This document shows, piece after piece, positions 17,374 through 25,697 of a stretch of DNA of 64,000 nt (within the stretch, counting starts at the first letter, position 1; each line of letters begins with the position of its first letter). The notes beneath the pieces were generated by a model. The model made no database searches, was not told the DNA's origin, and saw only the letters and a program-made list of their open reading frames with translations. Origin of the DNA: AP-15 sp963795485 (GTDB lineage: Bacteria > Pseudomonadota > Alphaproteobacteria > ATCC43930 > CGMCC-115725); the NCBI GenBank assembly GCA_963795485.1, contig CAWCIL010000034.1, forward strand, positions 146,387-210,386, in the 5' to 3' direction. Position numbers and translations under genes: made by a program.

Positions 17374-17734
17374 CCGACTGCAGAAAATCGGCGAACAGCG
17401 CTCTAAAGCGGCGCGTGAATTCTACGAATCGTAGGTGTTCTGGTCGAAAAGCGTCCGATCGCGGTTGAACTACCGAAGCGGCCGAACCTCGCGCTCGCTT
17501 CCGAATGTGGGTTAGTCTAGAACCCGAACATGCGGCCTTTCGGTCTGAGCCATTACCCTAGCCAGCCGTTCCGTTGAAGAAGGCGCTTGTAGCCCACCGG
17601 GGCCATCCTATTGAGCGTCCGCGACCGGAGGCGCTTCGATTATCTCGGTTAGTCAAAATAAGAGCGTACGCAACTGAGACGCAGAAGGTCGGAACTCGCT
17701 GGCGGTCGCGGGGTGCGCGCTCTCGCGAGGACTC
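17374..17734. other. 361-base gene-free stretch
   Basis: Convergent intergenic region between the crotonase and thaumatin-like genes. No coding frame is supported. It contains the short perfect inverted repeat CTACGA-A-TCGTAG (17422-17434) and nothing else I recognise. Confidence 0.5.
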
Positions 17735-19519
17735 TTACCAGCGCCAATCGCGCGCCCCCTCGTCGCGCCAACCCTCTTCGCGTCGCGTGGGCGACGGACA
17801 GAGCTTGCCGCCGCCGCCGAAGTAAAAGGTGCACAATGGTAGCTTGACCTTTTTGGGAAAATCCGGGCTGACCCCGTTCGGATAGTCGTGCATTTGGCAG
17901 GTAAGCTTGGTTTGGCTCTCTATCCGGCTCACTTCCGGCCAGCTGTACCCGGCCTTATGGAGGGTCGCCGGCGCATCGGCCTGCCACAAGGCGCTCGGCA
18001 CCTTGTACGGATCGCTCGCGGTCAGCGCATCGCAGACAAAACGCATGTTGGCCCGCTGACAGGCGATCAGCGAATTATATTTCGCTGCCGCGCCTTCGCC
18101 CGCCGCACAAGCCCCGGTCGCCTCGGAAAACTCCCATTTCGCAGTCGTGGCATAGGGTTTGCCGCCACCCGGGCACAAGGTCACCTGATAGACCGCCTGC
18201 GGCGCCGCGGGACAGGTCTGGCCGCCCACCCCGTCCGCGTATTGCCAGGAGTACCCGGAGTAGCCCAAGGCGTAAAGTTGCGATACCCAATTGGTATTGT
18301 GGATCGCAAATTGACCGTTCTGCTGCGGGCCGACGCGCTGCTGCGGCCCTGAATTGCCAGGGCAGTCCAGCTTCAGACTGCGGCGGTCGGAGCTGTCGCA
18401 GCCGGCTCCGGCATAATAGCTGACCGAGCTGCAGGCCGCGCCCTTTGGACAGCCGGGCTCGGTCGCTTTGGGGTTCTTCGGAGAACCCAGATCCGTCGAT
18501 TCAAACCACAAATACGGGGCGACGCAGGCCTTCCGGTAGGGGCCGGCCGAGGTCAGCAGGCTGAAGCCTTTCTCGATCTGCGCTTGCTGCATTGCGTTGG
18601 TCGAGTAGAGGGTCTTTTTGTTCTCGCTCGGGCAGCTGGCCAAATCCAGCATCGACGCGTCGATCAGCGGCGCCGAGCAGCCTTTTCCCGACGCTGCAAC
18701 CTCGATCGGCAGGGTGTAGCCGTCGACCGCGCTGACATCGTAAAAATCCGTCGCCGACAATGGTCCGCAATTTTTCGCGTTGGGCTGGCTCGGGCACAGC
18801 GGGTGGGTCGCCGGGTTCGCGGCGGGATTGAACGCGCAGGTCTTCGAGCCCTTCATACAGCCGAAAGTCGGCTCGAACAGGGTGTTGACGTTCGCCAGAT
18901 CGCCGGTTATTGCGCCAATGACGCAGCCGCCGCCGCCGAACGGGTTGTTGTTGTTTGCAAGACTGGGGCAGCCCATGAAGAAACGAAAATTGCCGTTTGG
19001 CGCGCCGCGGTCCGGAACGGCGAAGATCCTCGTCGTCGCCCGCTTGACCAGGACCGCACCTTGCAGCGTATCGTAGAGGACGGTCGCCTTGATCACCGGG
19101 GTTTTCGCCGGGTCTTTCAGCACCAGCACCCGATTTTCGTTCATGACCTTGAGGATGAGTGTGGTCAGGTCGCCTCCGGCGGCACCCGCGCCCTTGACCT
19201 TGACGATTTGGCCCGCAACGAAAACAAAGCCGGGTGCGGTCTTGCCGGGGCTCGACAATGTCATCATCGTGCTGTTCCGCGCGACCGTGCCGAGCCATCC
19301 CGGATCCTCGAAGTACAGCTGGGTCGCGTATGGCAGAAACCAGGCGCCCGAATTCGCCTCGACCGAGGGCTGATCCGGCGCACCGCCCGGAGTAAACACC
19401 GCCCACGCATCGTCATCGCACTGATTGACGATCTTCAGGCGATTGTGGGTCTGCGCCGTCGCCGTCGCCGCAGCGGCCATGGCAAGTGCGATTGCCACCA
19501 GTAAACCAGTTTTTCGCAT
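17735..19519 (-). CDS. Secreted thaumatin-like protein
   Basis: A 594-residue exported protein with a Sec signal (MRKTGLLVAIALAMAAAATATAQ); the ATG at 19519 is preferred over one at 19537 because it places charged residues directly before the hydrophobic core. After it comes a thaumatin-like fold: LKIVNQCDDDAWAVF (first strands), FGCMKGSKTC, the diagnostic ATDFYDVSAVDGYTLPIEV segment, many paired cysteines, then YSWQYADGVGGQTC and YQVTLCPGG, which match the end of plant thaumatins (AYSYA.DD...C...Y.V.FCP). About 130 further residues with four cysteines follow. Plant members bind beta-glucans or inhibit fungi; bacterial function is unknown. Confidence 0.75.
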   Translation of the reverse strand: MRKTGLLVAIALAMAAAATATAQTHNRLKIVNQCDDDAWAVFTPGGAPDQPSVEANSGAWFLPYATQLYFEDPGWLGTVARNSTMMTLSSPGKTAPGFVFVAGQIVKVKGAGAAGGDLTTLILKVMNENRVLVLKDPAKTPVIKATVLYDTLQGAVLVKRATTRIFAVPDRGAPNGNFRFFMGCPSLANNNNPFGGGGCVIGAITGDLANVNTLFEPTFGCMKGSKTCAFNPAANPATHPLCPSQPNAKNCGPLSATDFYDVSAVDGYTLPIEVAASGKGCSAPLIDASMLDLASCPSENKKTLYSTNAMQQAQIEKGFSLLTSAGPYRKACVAPYLWFESTDLGSPKNPKATEPGCPKGAACSSVSYYAGAGCDSSDRRSLKLDCPGNSGPQQRVGPQQNGQFAIHNTNWVSQLYALGYSGYSWQYADGVGGQTCPAAPQAVYQVTLCPGGGKPYATTAKWEFSEATGACAAGEGAAAKYNSLIACQRANMRFVCDALTASDPYKVPSALWQADAPATLHKAGYSWPEVSRIESQTKLTCQMHDYPNGVSPDFPKKVKLPLCTFYFGGGGKLCPSPTRREEGWRDEGARDWRW

Positions 19520-19663
19520 GCTTGCCCGGCCCAGCATCGTTGGATGGCTGCCCCATTCGGCCAGCCATCAGTTGCAATGATCGCGGGGCGCGATATTGCC
19601 GACATGCCGTAATCAAATCGTTAATGGCCGGTCGGGCGCGGAACCGCCTCGATCGAGGAAAGC

Positions 19664-19936
19664 TCACCAGCCGGTGTAGGCCTCGGCTTTGGCCCGCTCC
19701 AGCCAGTCCGAGGCCGCCACCTCGTCCGGGCCGGCAAAGCGTGGATCATGGTGGGGGATGACAGCTCCGGCCAAATTGTCCTCGCGGGGGAAGATGCCGT
19801 TGCGCGAGGCCAGGGCATGAGCCCCGACGAACAGCGCCGCCAATGCGATCGCGACGAGCCATGCCGAGACGGCGATGCGCCAGCTGCCGAAGAACCTGCC
19901 GGACAGCCGCAGTCCGCTTTCGAGCCGGTCTTGCAT
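19664..19936 (-). CDS. Small single-pass membrane protein
   Basis: A 90-residue protein with an arginine-containing cytoplasmic N-terminus, one transmembrane helix (IAVSAWLVAIALAALFVGAHAL, near residues 20-41) and a polar, acidic C-terminal tail (EVAASDWLERAKAEAYTGW) expected outside the membrane. No family recognised. The start ATG 19936 lacks a strong ribosome-binding site, so it is a moderate call. It lies divergently from the sulfatase-like gene. Confidence 0.45.
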   Translation of the reverse strand: MQDRLESGLRLSGRFFGSWRIAVSAWLVAIALAALFVGAHALASRNGIFPREDNLAGAVIPHHDPRFAGPDEVAASDWLERAKAEAYTGW

Positions 19937-20159
19937 GCACGCACCTTGCTTTTGTTGCGGTGCAGCAAATAGGCATAGGGCTCGGAACCGCAACCCCGCA
20001 AGGTCATCCTGTCGCAGCGCGACCGGCTCGGGCGTCGGAAGTCCCGCAGAACTTCGATGGAGCGGCATCGTCAAATTTCGCGATCGCGGCCGGATTGGAG
20101 CGACGCCGCCGCGGCTGCGGCCTATCATGCCTGCGCCTAGGATGGTGGGGGAGGGAAGG

Positions 20160-21785
20160 GTGCCTGCGCCGCAAAACGTTCTGTTCATCATGTGCGACCA
20201 GCTGCGTTTCGATTATCTCGGCTGCTATGGTCACCCGCGCCTTGAGACGCCCAACCTCGACGCGCTGGCGCGGCGCGGCGTGCGCTTCACCCGCGCCTAT
20301 GTGCAGTCGCCGATCTGCGGGCCGTCGCGCATGAGCTTTTATACCGGCCGTTACATGCGCTCGCACGGGTCGAACTGGAACGGCTTTCCGCTGCGCGTCG
20401 GCGAGCCGACCCTGGGCGACCATCTGCACGAATTGGGCGTGCGCAATGTGCTGGTCGGCAAAACCCATATGGCCGCCGACAGCGAGGGCATCGCCCGGCT
20501 CGGCATCGACCCGGGCTCGGCCAAGGGGGTGCATCTGGCGCAATGCGGCTTCGAGCCGTTCGAGCGCGACGACGGGGTGCATCCGTCGAGTCGCCCCCGG
20601 CCGCGCTACGAGACCTATCTGCGCGAACGCGGTTTCGATGCCGCCAATCCGTGGGAGGAATGGGCCAATTCCGTCTCGGACGCGGACGGCGGGGTGCTCA
20701 ACGGCTGGCTCCTGGCCCATGCCGACAAGCCGGCGCGGATCCCCGAGGAGCATTCGGAAACGCCCTACACCACCCGCCGCGCGATGGAGTTTATCGACGC
20801 GGCGCGGCAGGACGGCCGCCCGTGGTGCCTGCACCTCTCCTACATCAAGCCGCACTGGCCCTATATCGTGCCGGCGCCCTATCACGACCTCTACCGGAGC
20901 TATGCCCCGCCGGCGCTGCGCAGCGAGGCCGAGCGCGTCGATCCGCACCCGGTCTACCGCGCGCTGATGGCGATGCGTCCGGCGCGCAGTTTTGCCCGCG
21001 AGGAGGTCCGCGCCCGGGTAATCCCGGCCTATATGGGCTTGATCAAGCAGATCGACGATCAGCTCGGGGTGCTGTTCCGGTTTCTCGATCAGCGCGGCCT
21101 CGCCGAGGACACGATGATCGTCTTCACCTCCGACCACGGCGACTATCTCGGCGATCATTGGCTGGGCGAGAAGGATTTCTTTCACGATTGTGCGGTCAGG
21201 GTCCCGCTGATCGTCGCCGATCCTCGGCCGCAGGCCGATGCGGCGCGGGGCACGGTCTGCGAGGCCTTGGTCGAGGCGATCGACCTGGTGCCGACCTTTC
21301 TCGAGTATTTTGGTGCCGAGGCCAAACCGCATGTCGTCGAAGGCCGCTCGCTGATGCCGCTGCTGCGCGGCGAGGTCCCCTCCGAGTGGCGTCGCTTCGC
21401 ATTTTCGGAATACGATTACGCCATGCTGGAAGCCCGGCTCGCACTGGGACAGCCGATCGGCGACTGCCGGCTGTTCATGGTGTTCGACGGGCGCTGGAAA
21501 TATATCCATGCGACCGGGTTTCGGCCGATGTTGTTCGATCTTTCGAGCGACCCGCGCGAATTTCACGACCGCGGCGCCGACCAGCGATGCGCCGGCGAGA
21601 GCGCGCGGCTGCGCGAGGCGTTGCTGGAATGGGCCTTGCGCGACCACAACCGGATCACCACGCCGGACCGGGTGATCGGCGACTATGCCGACGGCCGGCA
21701 ACTCAAATCCGGCATTCTGATTGGTTATTGGGACGAAGAGGAGCTCGCCGCGGCGCGGGCGCAAGGCGCGACGGAGCGCGGCTGA
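20160..21785 (+). CDS. Phosphonate monoester hydrolase / arylsulfatase family enzyme
   Basis: A 541-residue alkaline-phosphatase-superfamily hydrolase. The sulfatase signature CGPSRMSFYTGR near residues 54-65 contains the Cys that is converted to formylglycine. Metal ligands are in FIMCDQLRFDYLG and FTSDHGDYLGDHWLGEKDFF. The overall layout, including ADKPARIPEEHSETPYTTRRAMEFI and SYIKPHWPYIVPAPYHDLY, follows Rhizobium phosphonate monoester hydrolase (PehA), which splits phosphonate mono- and phosphodiesters and sulfates. GTG 20160 is chosen because GGGGAGGGAAGG precedes it; ATG 20142 would add six residues. No signal peptide, so cytoplasmic. Confidence 0.85.
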   Translation: MPAPQNVLFIMCDQLRFDYLGCYGHPRLETPNLDALARRGVRFTRAYVQSPICGPSRMSFYTGRYMRSHGSNWNGFPLRVGEPTLGDHLHELGVRNVLVGKTHMAADSEGIARLGIDPGSAKGVHLAQCGFEPFERDDGVHPSSRPRPRYETYLRERGFDAANPWEEWANSVSDADGGVLNGWLLAHADKPARIPEEHSETPYTTRRAMEFIDAARQDGRPWCLHLSYIKPHWPYIVPAPYHDLYRSYAPPALRSEAERVDPHPVYRALMAMRPARSFAREEVRARVIPAYMGLIKQIDDQLGVLFRFLDQRGLAEDTMIVFTSDHGDYLGDHWLGEKDFFHDCAVRVPLIVADPRPQADAARGTVCEALVEAIDLVPTFLEYFGAEAKPHVVEGRSLMPLLRGEVPSEWRRFAFSEYDYAMLEARLALGQPIGDCRLFMVFDGRWKYIHATGFRPMLFDLSSDPREFHDRGADQRCAGESARLREALLEWALRDHNRITTPDRVIGDYADGRQLKSGILIGYWDEEELAAARAQGATERG

Positions 21786-21853
21786 CGGCGATCGACGGTG
21801 CCGTGTTCAGCTCGCTCATGCGTCCAGTTCGTGGTTAAATTTTCAAATATGGA

Positions 21854-21882
21854 TTGCATCGAAGGCCGAATTACCGCAGTAT
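21854..21882 (+). promoter_or_regulatory. Sigma70-like promoter of the candidate small RNA
   Basis: TTGCAT (21854-21859), a 17-base spacer and CAGTAT (21877-21882). The -35 matches TTGACA at four of six and the spacing is optimal; the -10 is weaker. Transcription would begin near 21889, at the base of the first hairpin. Confidence 0.45.
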
Positions 21883-21888
21883 GTTGTC

Positions 21889-21986
21889 GGCATCGTTATG
21901 TCCCCCCAACGATGCAAATCGAGCCTGTTGGAAGGGCAAACCGACAGGTCCGCAGAAGCCCCGGTCCTCCCCGACCGGGGCTTTTC
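21889..21986 (+). ncRNA. Candidate three-hairpin small RNA with C-rich loops
   Basis: About 98 bases with three consecutive hairpins. Hairpin 1: GCATCGTT (21890-21897) pairs perfectly with AACGATGC (21908-21915), loop ATGTCCCCCC. Hairpin 2: CCTGTTGG (21924-21931) with CCGACAGG (21941-21948), one G-U. Hairpin 3: an 11-bp perfect stem AAGCCCCGGTC (21956-21966) / GACCGGGGCTT (21973-21983) with loop CTCCCC, followed by T residues, an intrinsic terminator. C-rich loops able to pair with Shine-Dalgarno sequences are a hallmark of several alphaproteobacterial trans-acting small RNAs (alpha-r14 and CcsR-like). No open frame is credible here. I cannot assign a known family. Confidence 0.6.
21956..21986 (+). 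terminator. Intrinsic terminator of the candidate small RNA
   Basis: Perfect 11-bp GC-rich stem (21956-21966 / 21973-21983) with 6-base loop CTCCCC and TTTTCT at the end. It is the clearest rho-independent terminator in the window. Confidence 0.75.
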
Positions 21987-22129
21987 TGCACCTGCGGCCC
22001 GCCGCTGCGCGTTGGACGAGACCGCGGCGGCGCGGACAGCCACCTTCCATCGGGGTTGAGGCTGCCGCCGGCGATCGCGCCGGTCTGGCCGATCGCCCTC
22101 GGCGCCGCCCGAACCCGCCTAGAGCCGCG

Positions 22130-23506
22130 ATGAGCGCACGAGAGTGGCTGCGCCTGGTGCTGGTCGGGCTCGGCACCTCGGTCGTCCCGCTCGATACCGC
22201 GGTCAACATCGCCTTTCCAGACATCACCCACAGCTTCGGCCTGCCGATCCGGATGATTCAGTGGGTGGTGATCTGCTACGTGCTGACCTATGCCAGCCTG
22301 ATGCTCGCCTTCGGGCGGGCCGGCGACCTGTTTGGCCATGCCCGGGTGTTTCGCACCGGGCTGTTGTGGAGCGTCGTGGCGCTTCTGTTGTGCGCGGCGG
22401 CGCCGGCCTACGGTTGGCTCTTGTTCTTCCGCTTTCTGCAAGGGATCGGCGCCGGGCTGGTGATCAGCGTCGCGCCGGCGATCGTCACCGGGCTCTTTCC
22501 CGAGCAGCGGCGCGGCCGGGCCGCGGCCGCGTTCACGATGATCTTCGCGCTGGGCTCGGCCGCCGGCCCGCTGATCGGCGGCACGCTCGTGAGCCTTTGG
22601 GGGTGGCCGGCAGTATTCTGGTTTCGTGCCCCGATCGCGCTGACGGCGCTGCTTTTTGTGCGCGGGCTGCCGGCGCGGCCGAGCACCGAAGGCCGCGCGC
22701 CGCTCGACATCGCCGGCGCCGTTCTGCTGGCGCTGGCGATCAGCAGCCTGCTGCTCTTTGTCAACGAGCTGCCCCAGCCCGACCGCCAAAGCTGGCTTGC
22801 CGCCGTGCTGATCATCATGGCGCTGGTCGCGCTGGCCGCTTTCGCATTCCGGGAATCCCGTGTCGCCGCACCGATCGTCGATCTTCGGTTTTTCCGCAGC
22901 CTCGGCTTTGCCGCGGTCAACCTGGCCAGCGTGCTGATCTATCTGACGAGCTTTGCGGTGCTGCTGTTTGTTCCATACTATCTGGTCCGCTTTACCCGGT
23001 TGCCGCTGCCGGTGGCAGGCGCGGTGCTGGCAGCCTCCTTTGCCGGGACGATCGCCGCATCGGCGCTCGCGGGGCGGCTGATCGAGCGCATTCCGGCCAA
23101 CCTCGTCGCCTTGCTCGGCGCGGTGCTGGGCGGGGCCGGGCTTGTCATCGTCGGCGGCTGGGATGGCGGCGCCGGGCACACGCCGGCGATCCTATGCGCG
23201 CTCGCGCTGCAAGGATTTGGCGTGGGTCTGTTTCAGGTGGCCTATTTGGACGCGGTGCTTGGCGCGATCCCGGCGCGCGACCGCGGGGTCGCCGGCAGCG
23301 TGGCGATGCTGACCCGCACCCTCGGCATCGTCGGCGGAGCGGCGCTGCTTACGGTCGGCTTCCACGCCGTCGACGCTGTAGCACTCGCCGGCGGGCAGAG
23401 CGCCAATTCGGCCTTTCTCGCCGCTTTTCACGCGACCTTTCGGCTGGCCGGCGCAGTGTCGGTGCTAACCGGGTTTGTGGCGCTGCCGGCGGGCCGCCGC
23501 CGCTGA
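22130..23506 (+). CDS. MFS transporter, DHA2 (EmrB/QacA-like) family
   Basis: A 458-residue major-facilitator drug:proton antiporter with about 14 hydrophobic segments. Motif D1-like LDTAVNIAFPDI near residues 24-35 and motif A-like GRAGDLFGHARVF near 64-76 are typical of the 14-helix DHA2 family; motif C appears as GSAAGPLIGGTLVSLWGW near 142-159. These pumps export lipophilic cations, acids or antibiotics from the cytoplasm. No membrane-fusion partner or TetR repressor adjoins it. The candidate small RNA lies 143 bases upstream on the same strand. Confidence 0.88.
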   Translation: MSAREWLRLVLVGLGTSVVPLDTAVNIAFPDITHSFGLPIRMIQWVVICYVLTYASLMLAFGRAGDLFGHARVFRTGLLWSVVALLLCAAAPAYGWLLFFRFLQGIGAGLVISVAPAIVTGLFPEQRRGRAAAAFTMIFALGSAAGPLIGGTLVSLWGWPAVFWFRAPIALTALLFVRGLPARPSTEGRAPLDIAGAVLLALAISSLLLFVNELPQPDRQSWLAAVLIIMALVALAAFAFRESRVAAPIVDLRFFRSLGFAAVNLASVLIYLTSFAVLLFVPYYLVRFTRLPLPVAGAVLAASFAGTIAASALAGRLIERIPANLVALLGAVLGGAGLVIVGGWDGGAGHTPAILCALALQGFGVGLFQVAYLDAVLGAIPARDRGVAGSVAMLTRTLGIVGGAALLTVGFHAVDAVALAGGQSANSAFLAAFHATFRLAGAVSVLTGFVALPAGRRR

Positions 23507-23570
23507 GCCGCTGCGGCCCGCCACTTTTCGTCGGCCGGGATCATTCCCGAGGAACCCGCCCCGGCGAAAA

Positions 23571-23783
23571 TCATTCGTCGTCGAGAGTGAACCCGACCTT
23601 GAGTATCACCTGATAGTGCGCGACCTTTCCATCCTCGACATGTCCGCGCGTTTGGATGACCTCGAACCAGCCGACCTGCCGCAGCGTGCGCGACGCCCGG
23701 CCGACGGCGTTCTGGATCGCCGCCTCGATGCTCTGCTCCGAGGAGCCCGCGACTTCGATGATCCTGTAGACATGGTCGGGCAT
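23571..23783 (-). CDS. Dodecin
   Basis: A 70-residue flavin-binding storage protein that assembles into a hollow dodecamer. Start ATG 23783 behind AGGAGG. It shows the whole family pattern: VYRIIEVAGSSEQSIEAAIQNAV, then RTLRQVGWFEVIQTRGHVEDGKVAHYQVILKVGFTLD, with the Trp of GWFEV that stacks on the isoalloxazine ring. Dodecins buffer free FMN/riboflavin or lumichrome. The flavin link may be relevant given three luciferase-like flavoenzymes in the window, but there is no operon. Confidence 0.93.
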   Translation of the reverse strand: MPDHVYRIIEVAGSSEQSIEAAIQNAVGRASRTLRQVGWFEVIQTRGHVEDGKVAHYQVILKVGFTLDDE

Positions 23784-23935
23784 CGACTTCCTCCTGTTGC
23801 AAGCGGCCCTCAATGTTTCAAAGAAACACCCCCTTGTCCATTTCGTCCCCGTGAAGCCCGAATTTACCGCACCGCGGCGGCTCGCCGACGCTATGCTGGA
23901 GTACGGATCGAGCCTTGATCGCAGGGAGGAGCGGA

Positions 23936-24277
23936 ATGCCGGTGACCATGTATCACAACCCGCGCTGCAACACCTCGCGCCGGACCCTGGCGCTGCTGCG
24001 CGAGCGCGGAATCGAGCCGAAGATCGTCGAATATCTGAAGACGCCGCCTACCGCACCCGAACTGAAACAGATCCTGGGTCACCTCGGCATGCCGGCGGCC
24101 AAGCTGCTGCGCAAAAAGGAAGCGGCCGCCGCCGGGATCGACCCGAAGGCTCTCTCCGAGGACGCGCTGATCGCGGCGATGGTCGAGCATCCGATCGTCA
24201 TCGAGCGGCCAATCGTGATCTCGGGCGTCAAAGCTGCCCTCGGCCGCCCGCCCGAATCGGTGCTCTCGGTGCTGTGA
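23936..24277 (+). CDS. arsC: Arsenate reductase, glutaredoxin-dependent (ArsC/Spx-like)
   Basis: A 113-residue thioredoxin-fold protein. Start ATG 23936 behind GGGAGGAGCGG. YHNPRCNTSRRTLALLRERG carries the single catalytic Cys and arginine of the anion site; LGMPAAKLLRKKEA and EHPIVIERPIVIS (the Arg that binds arsenate) complete the ArsC pattern. It reduces arsenate to arsenite using glutathione and glutaredoxin. No arsR, arsB or ACR3 is present nearby, so it is not in an ars operon and a general redox role (YffB-like) is possible. Confidence 0.88.
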   Translation: MPVTMYHNPRCNTSRRTLALLRERGIEPKIVEYLKTPPTAPELKQILGHLGMPAAKLLRKKEAAAAGIDPKALSEDALIAAMVEHPIVIERPIVISGVKAALGRPPESVLSVL

Positions 24278-24289
24278 CGCCCACCAAGT

Positions 24290-25096
24290 CTAATCGCGCG
24301 GCGTCTTCGCAGTGTATTCGGCGGCGCAAAAGGTGCCTCCCTGAGAGCGCTCGGCGATCGGGTCGGCCGGCTGGCCCGGTTCGGCCGCCAACACCGCCTC
24401 GGCATAGCGCTCGGAATCGTCCTGCGGCCGGTAGCCGAGCCGGTAGGCGTTCGCGTTGTCGTACCATGAGCGCCGGTTGTCCGAGACGCCGTAGACGATC
24501 TCGTAGCGAAGCTCGGGATGGTCGAGCCCGATGCGCACCAACTGGGTCAGGTCGCGCGGGCTGATCCAGATCGCCAGCCGCCGCTTGTCGATCGGCCGCG
24601 TCCCGAAATTGCCGATGCGCACGCACAGAAAGCCGATCCCGTGCTTATCGGCGTAGAGGCTCGCGAGCGCCTCGGAAAACGCCTTGCTGACCCCGTAACG
24701 GCTGTCCGGCCGCGGCACCACCCGGTGGTCGATCGTTTGCTCGCGCGGGTAGAAACCGACCGCATGGTTGCTGGTGGCCATGACGATACGCTGCACGCCG
24801 GTGCGCCGCGCCGCCTCGAACACATTGTAAAGGCCGACGATGTTCGACTGCAGGATCACGTCCCAATCGGCCTCGCCCGAATTGCCCCCGAGGTGAATGA
24901 TGCCGTTGACGCCTTCGACCATGCGCTCGACCGCCGCCATCTCGGAAATCTCGGTGCGGTCGACCTCCTCGCCGTCGCACGCCGGCGCCAACGCCACCCG
25001 GTCCGACAGCCGCAACACCGGATAAACCCCGCGCAAGGTCTCGCGCAGCGCCCGCCCGATCCCGCCGCCCGCCCCGGTGATCAACACCCGATGCAT
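24290..25096 (-). CDS. NAD-dependent epimerase/dehydratase, uronate dehydrogenase-like
   Basis: A 268-residue extended SDR. Start ATG 25096 behind GGAG. The NAD motif is TGAGGGIGRAL (residues 7-17); the catalytic Tyr-x3-Lys is in SRYGVSKAFSEA. The segments ATSNHAVGFYPREQTID, RIGNFG and SPRDLTQLVRIGL...EIVYGVSDNRRSWYDN match uronate dehydrogenase (Udh), which oxidises glucuronate or galacturonate to the lactone. The surroundings contain no uronate transport or catabolic genes, so the sugar-acid substrate is inferred from family only. Confidence 0.82.
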   Translation of the reverse strand: MHRVLITGAGGGIGRALRETLRGVYPVLRLSDRVALAPACDGEEVDRTEISEMAAVERMVEGVNGIIHLGGNSGEADWDVILQSNIVGLYNVFEAARRTGVQRIVMATSNHAVGFYPREQTIDHRVVPRPDSRYGVSKAFSEALASLYADKHGIGFLCVRIGNFGTRPIDKRRLAIWISPRDLTQLVRIGLDHPELRYEIVYGVSDNRRSWYDNANAYRLGYRPQDDSERYAEAVLAAEPGQPADPIAERSQGGTFCAAEYTAKTPRD

Positions 25097-25118
25097 GCCT
25101 TGCTCCTCCCGGGTCGAT

Positions 25119-25418
25119 TTAAGCCGCGGGGCGATCTTGGCTGGTCGGCTGAGGTCCATAATCGCGAACCAGTTCGTCTGGGTACGCGCGGTATCGCAGA
25201 CCATCGGCGTGCAACTCGAATTGGTCGTCCCAGCGCAGAATGTCGCCGTCCTCTGTGATCTTCAATTCGGAGACAAACCGTTTCGCGTCACGAAACGGCT
25301 CGGCCACCGGGGCGGATCGGACGAACTCCGAAAGACCGACGCGCGCCTCCCGTCCGTCTTCGAACCGAAGGTCGAGTGAGAAGTCAGAGTTGGCGCGGGC
25401 ACGCACGATCCGGTACAT
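25119..25418 (-). CDS. DUF2442 domain-containing protein
   Basis: A 99-residue small protein. The pattern LDLRFEDGREARVGLSEFV...F.....ITEDGDILRWDDQFELHADGLRYRAYP is that of DUF2442. Its gene starts 3 bases after the stop of a DUF4160 gene; this pair recurs in bacterial genomes with the size and coupling of toxin-antitoxin modules, but activity is not established to my knowledge. Confidence 0.75.
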   Translation of the reverse strand: MYRIVRARANSDFSLDLRFEDGREARVGLSEFVRSAPVAEPFRDAKRFVSELKITEDGDILRWDDQFELHADGLRYRAYPDELVRDYGPQPTSQDRPAA

Positions 25419-25421
25419 TGA

Positions 25422-25682
25422 TTAGTCCTCGATTTTGCCGATGAGGTTGCCGCTCGCTGCATCGGTCCATAGCTGCTCAAGCTGCACCCGGCGCCCGATA
25501 ACCCAGCCTTGAAGGCGTCGAAGCACCGCCGGACCAATAGTCCCCCGGCCCTCCAGTACCCTCGCATCTGCAATCGCGAGCTTCATTCGAAAGTCCGCTC
25601 CGAACGCGTGAACGTGCGGCGGTTCGTGGTCCAGCGGGAAGATCATGATCCGGATGCCATCGATAACAGCGATTGTGGGCAT
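25422..25682 (-). CDS. DUF4160 domain-containing protein
   Basis: An 86-residue protein with the family core MPTIAVIDGIRIMIFPLDHEPPHVHAFGADFRMKLAI; the conserved HxxxHVHA cluster (DHEPPHVHA) suggests a metal or nucleic-acid active site. The gene lies directly upstream of DUF2442 and 15 bases downstream of the CoA-transferase. Likely a two-gene module, perhaps toxin and antitoxin, but the role of each partner is not shown by the sequence. Confidence 0.75.
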   Translation of the reverse strand: MPTIAVIDGIRIMIFPLDHEPPHVHAFGADFRMKLAIADARVLEGRGTIGPAVLRRLQGWVIGRRVQLEQLWTDAASGNLIGKIED

Positions 25683-25697
25683 GAAATCGACAATTGG

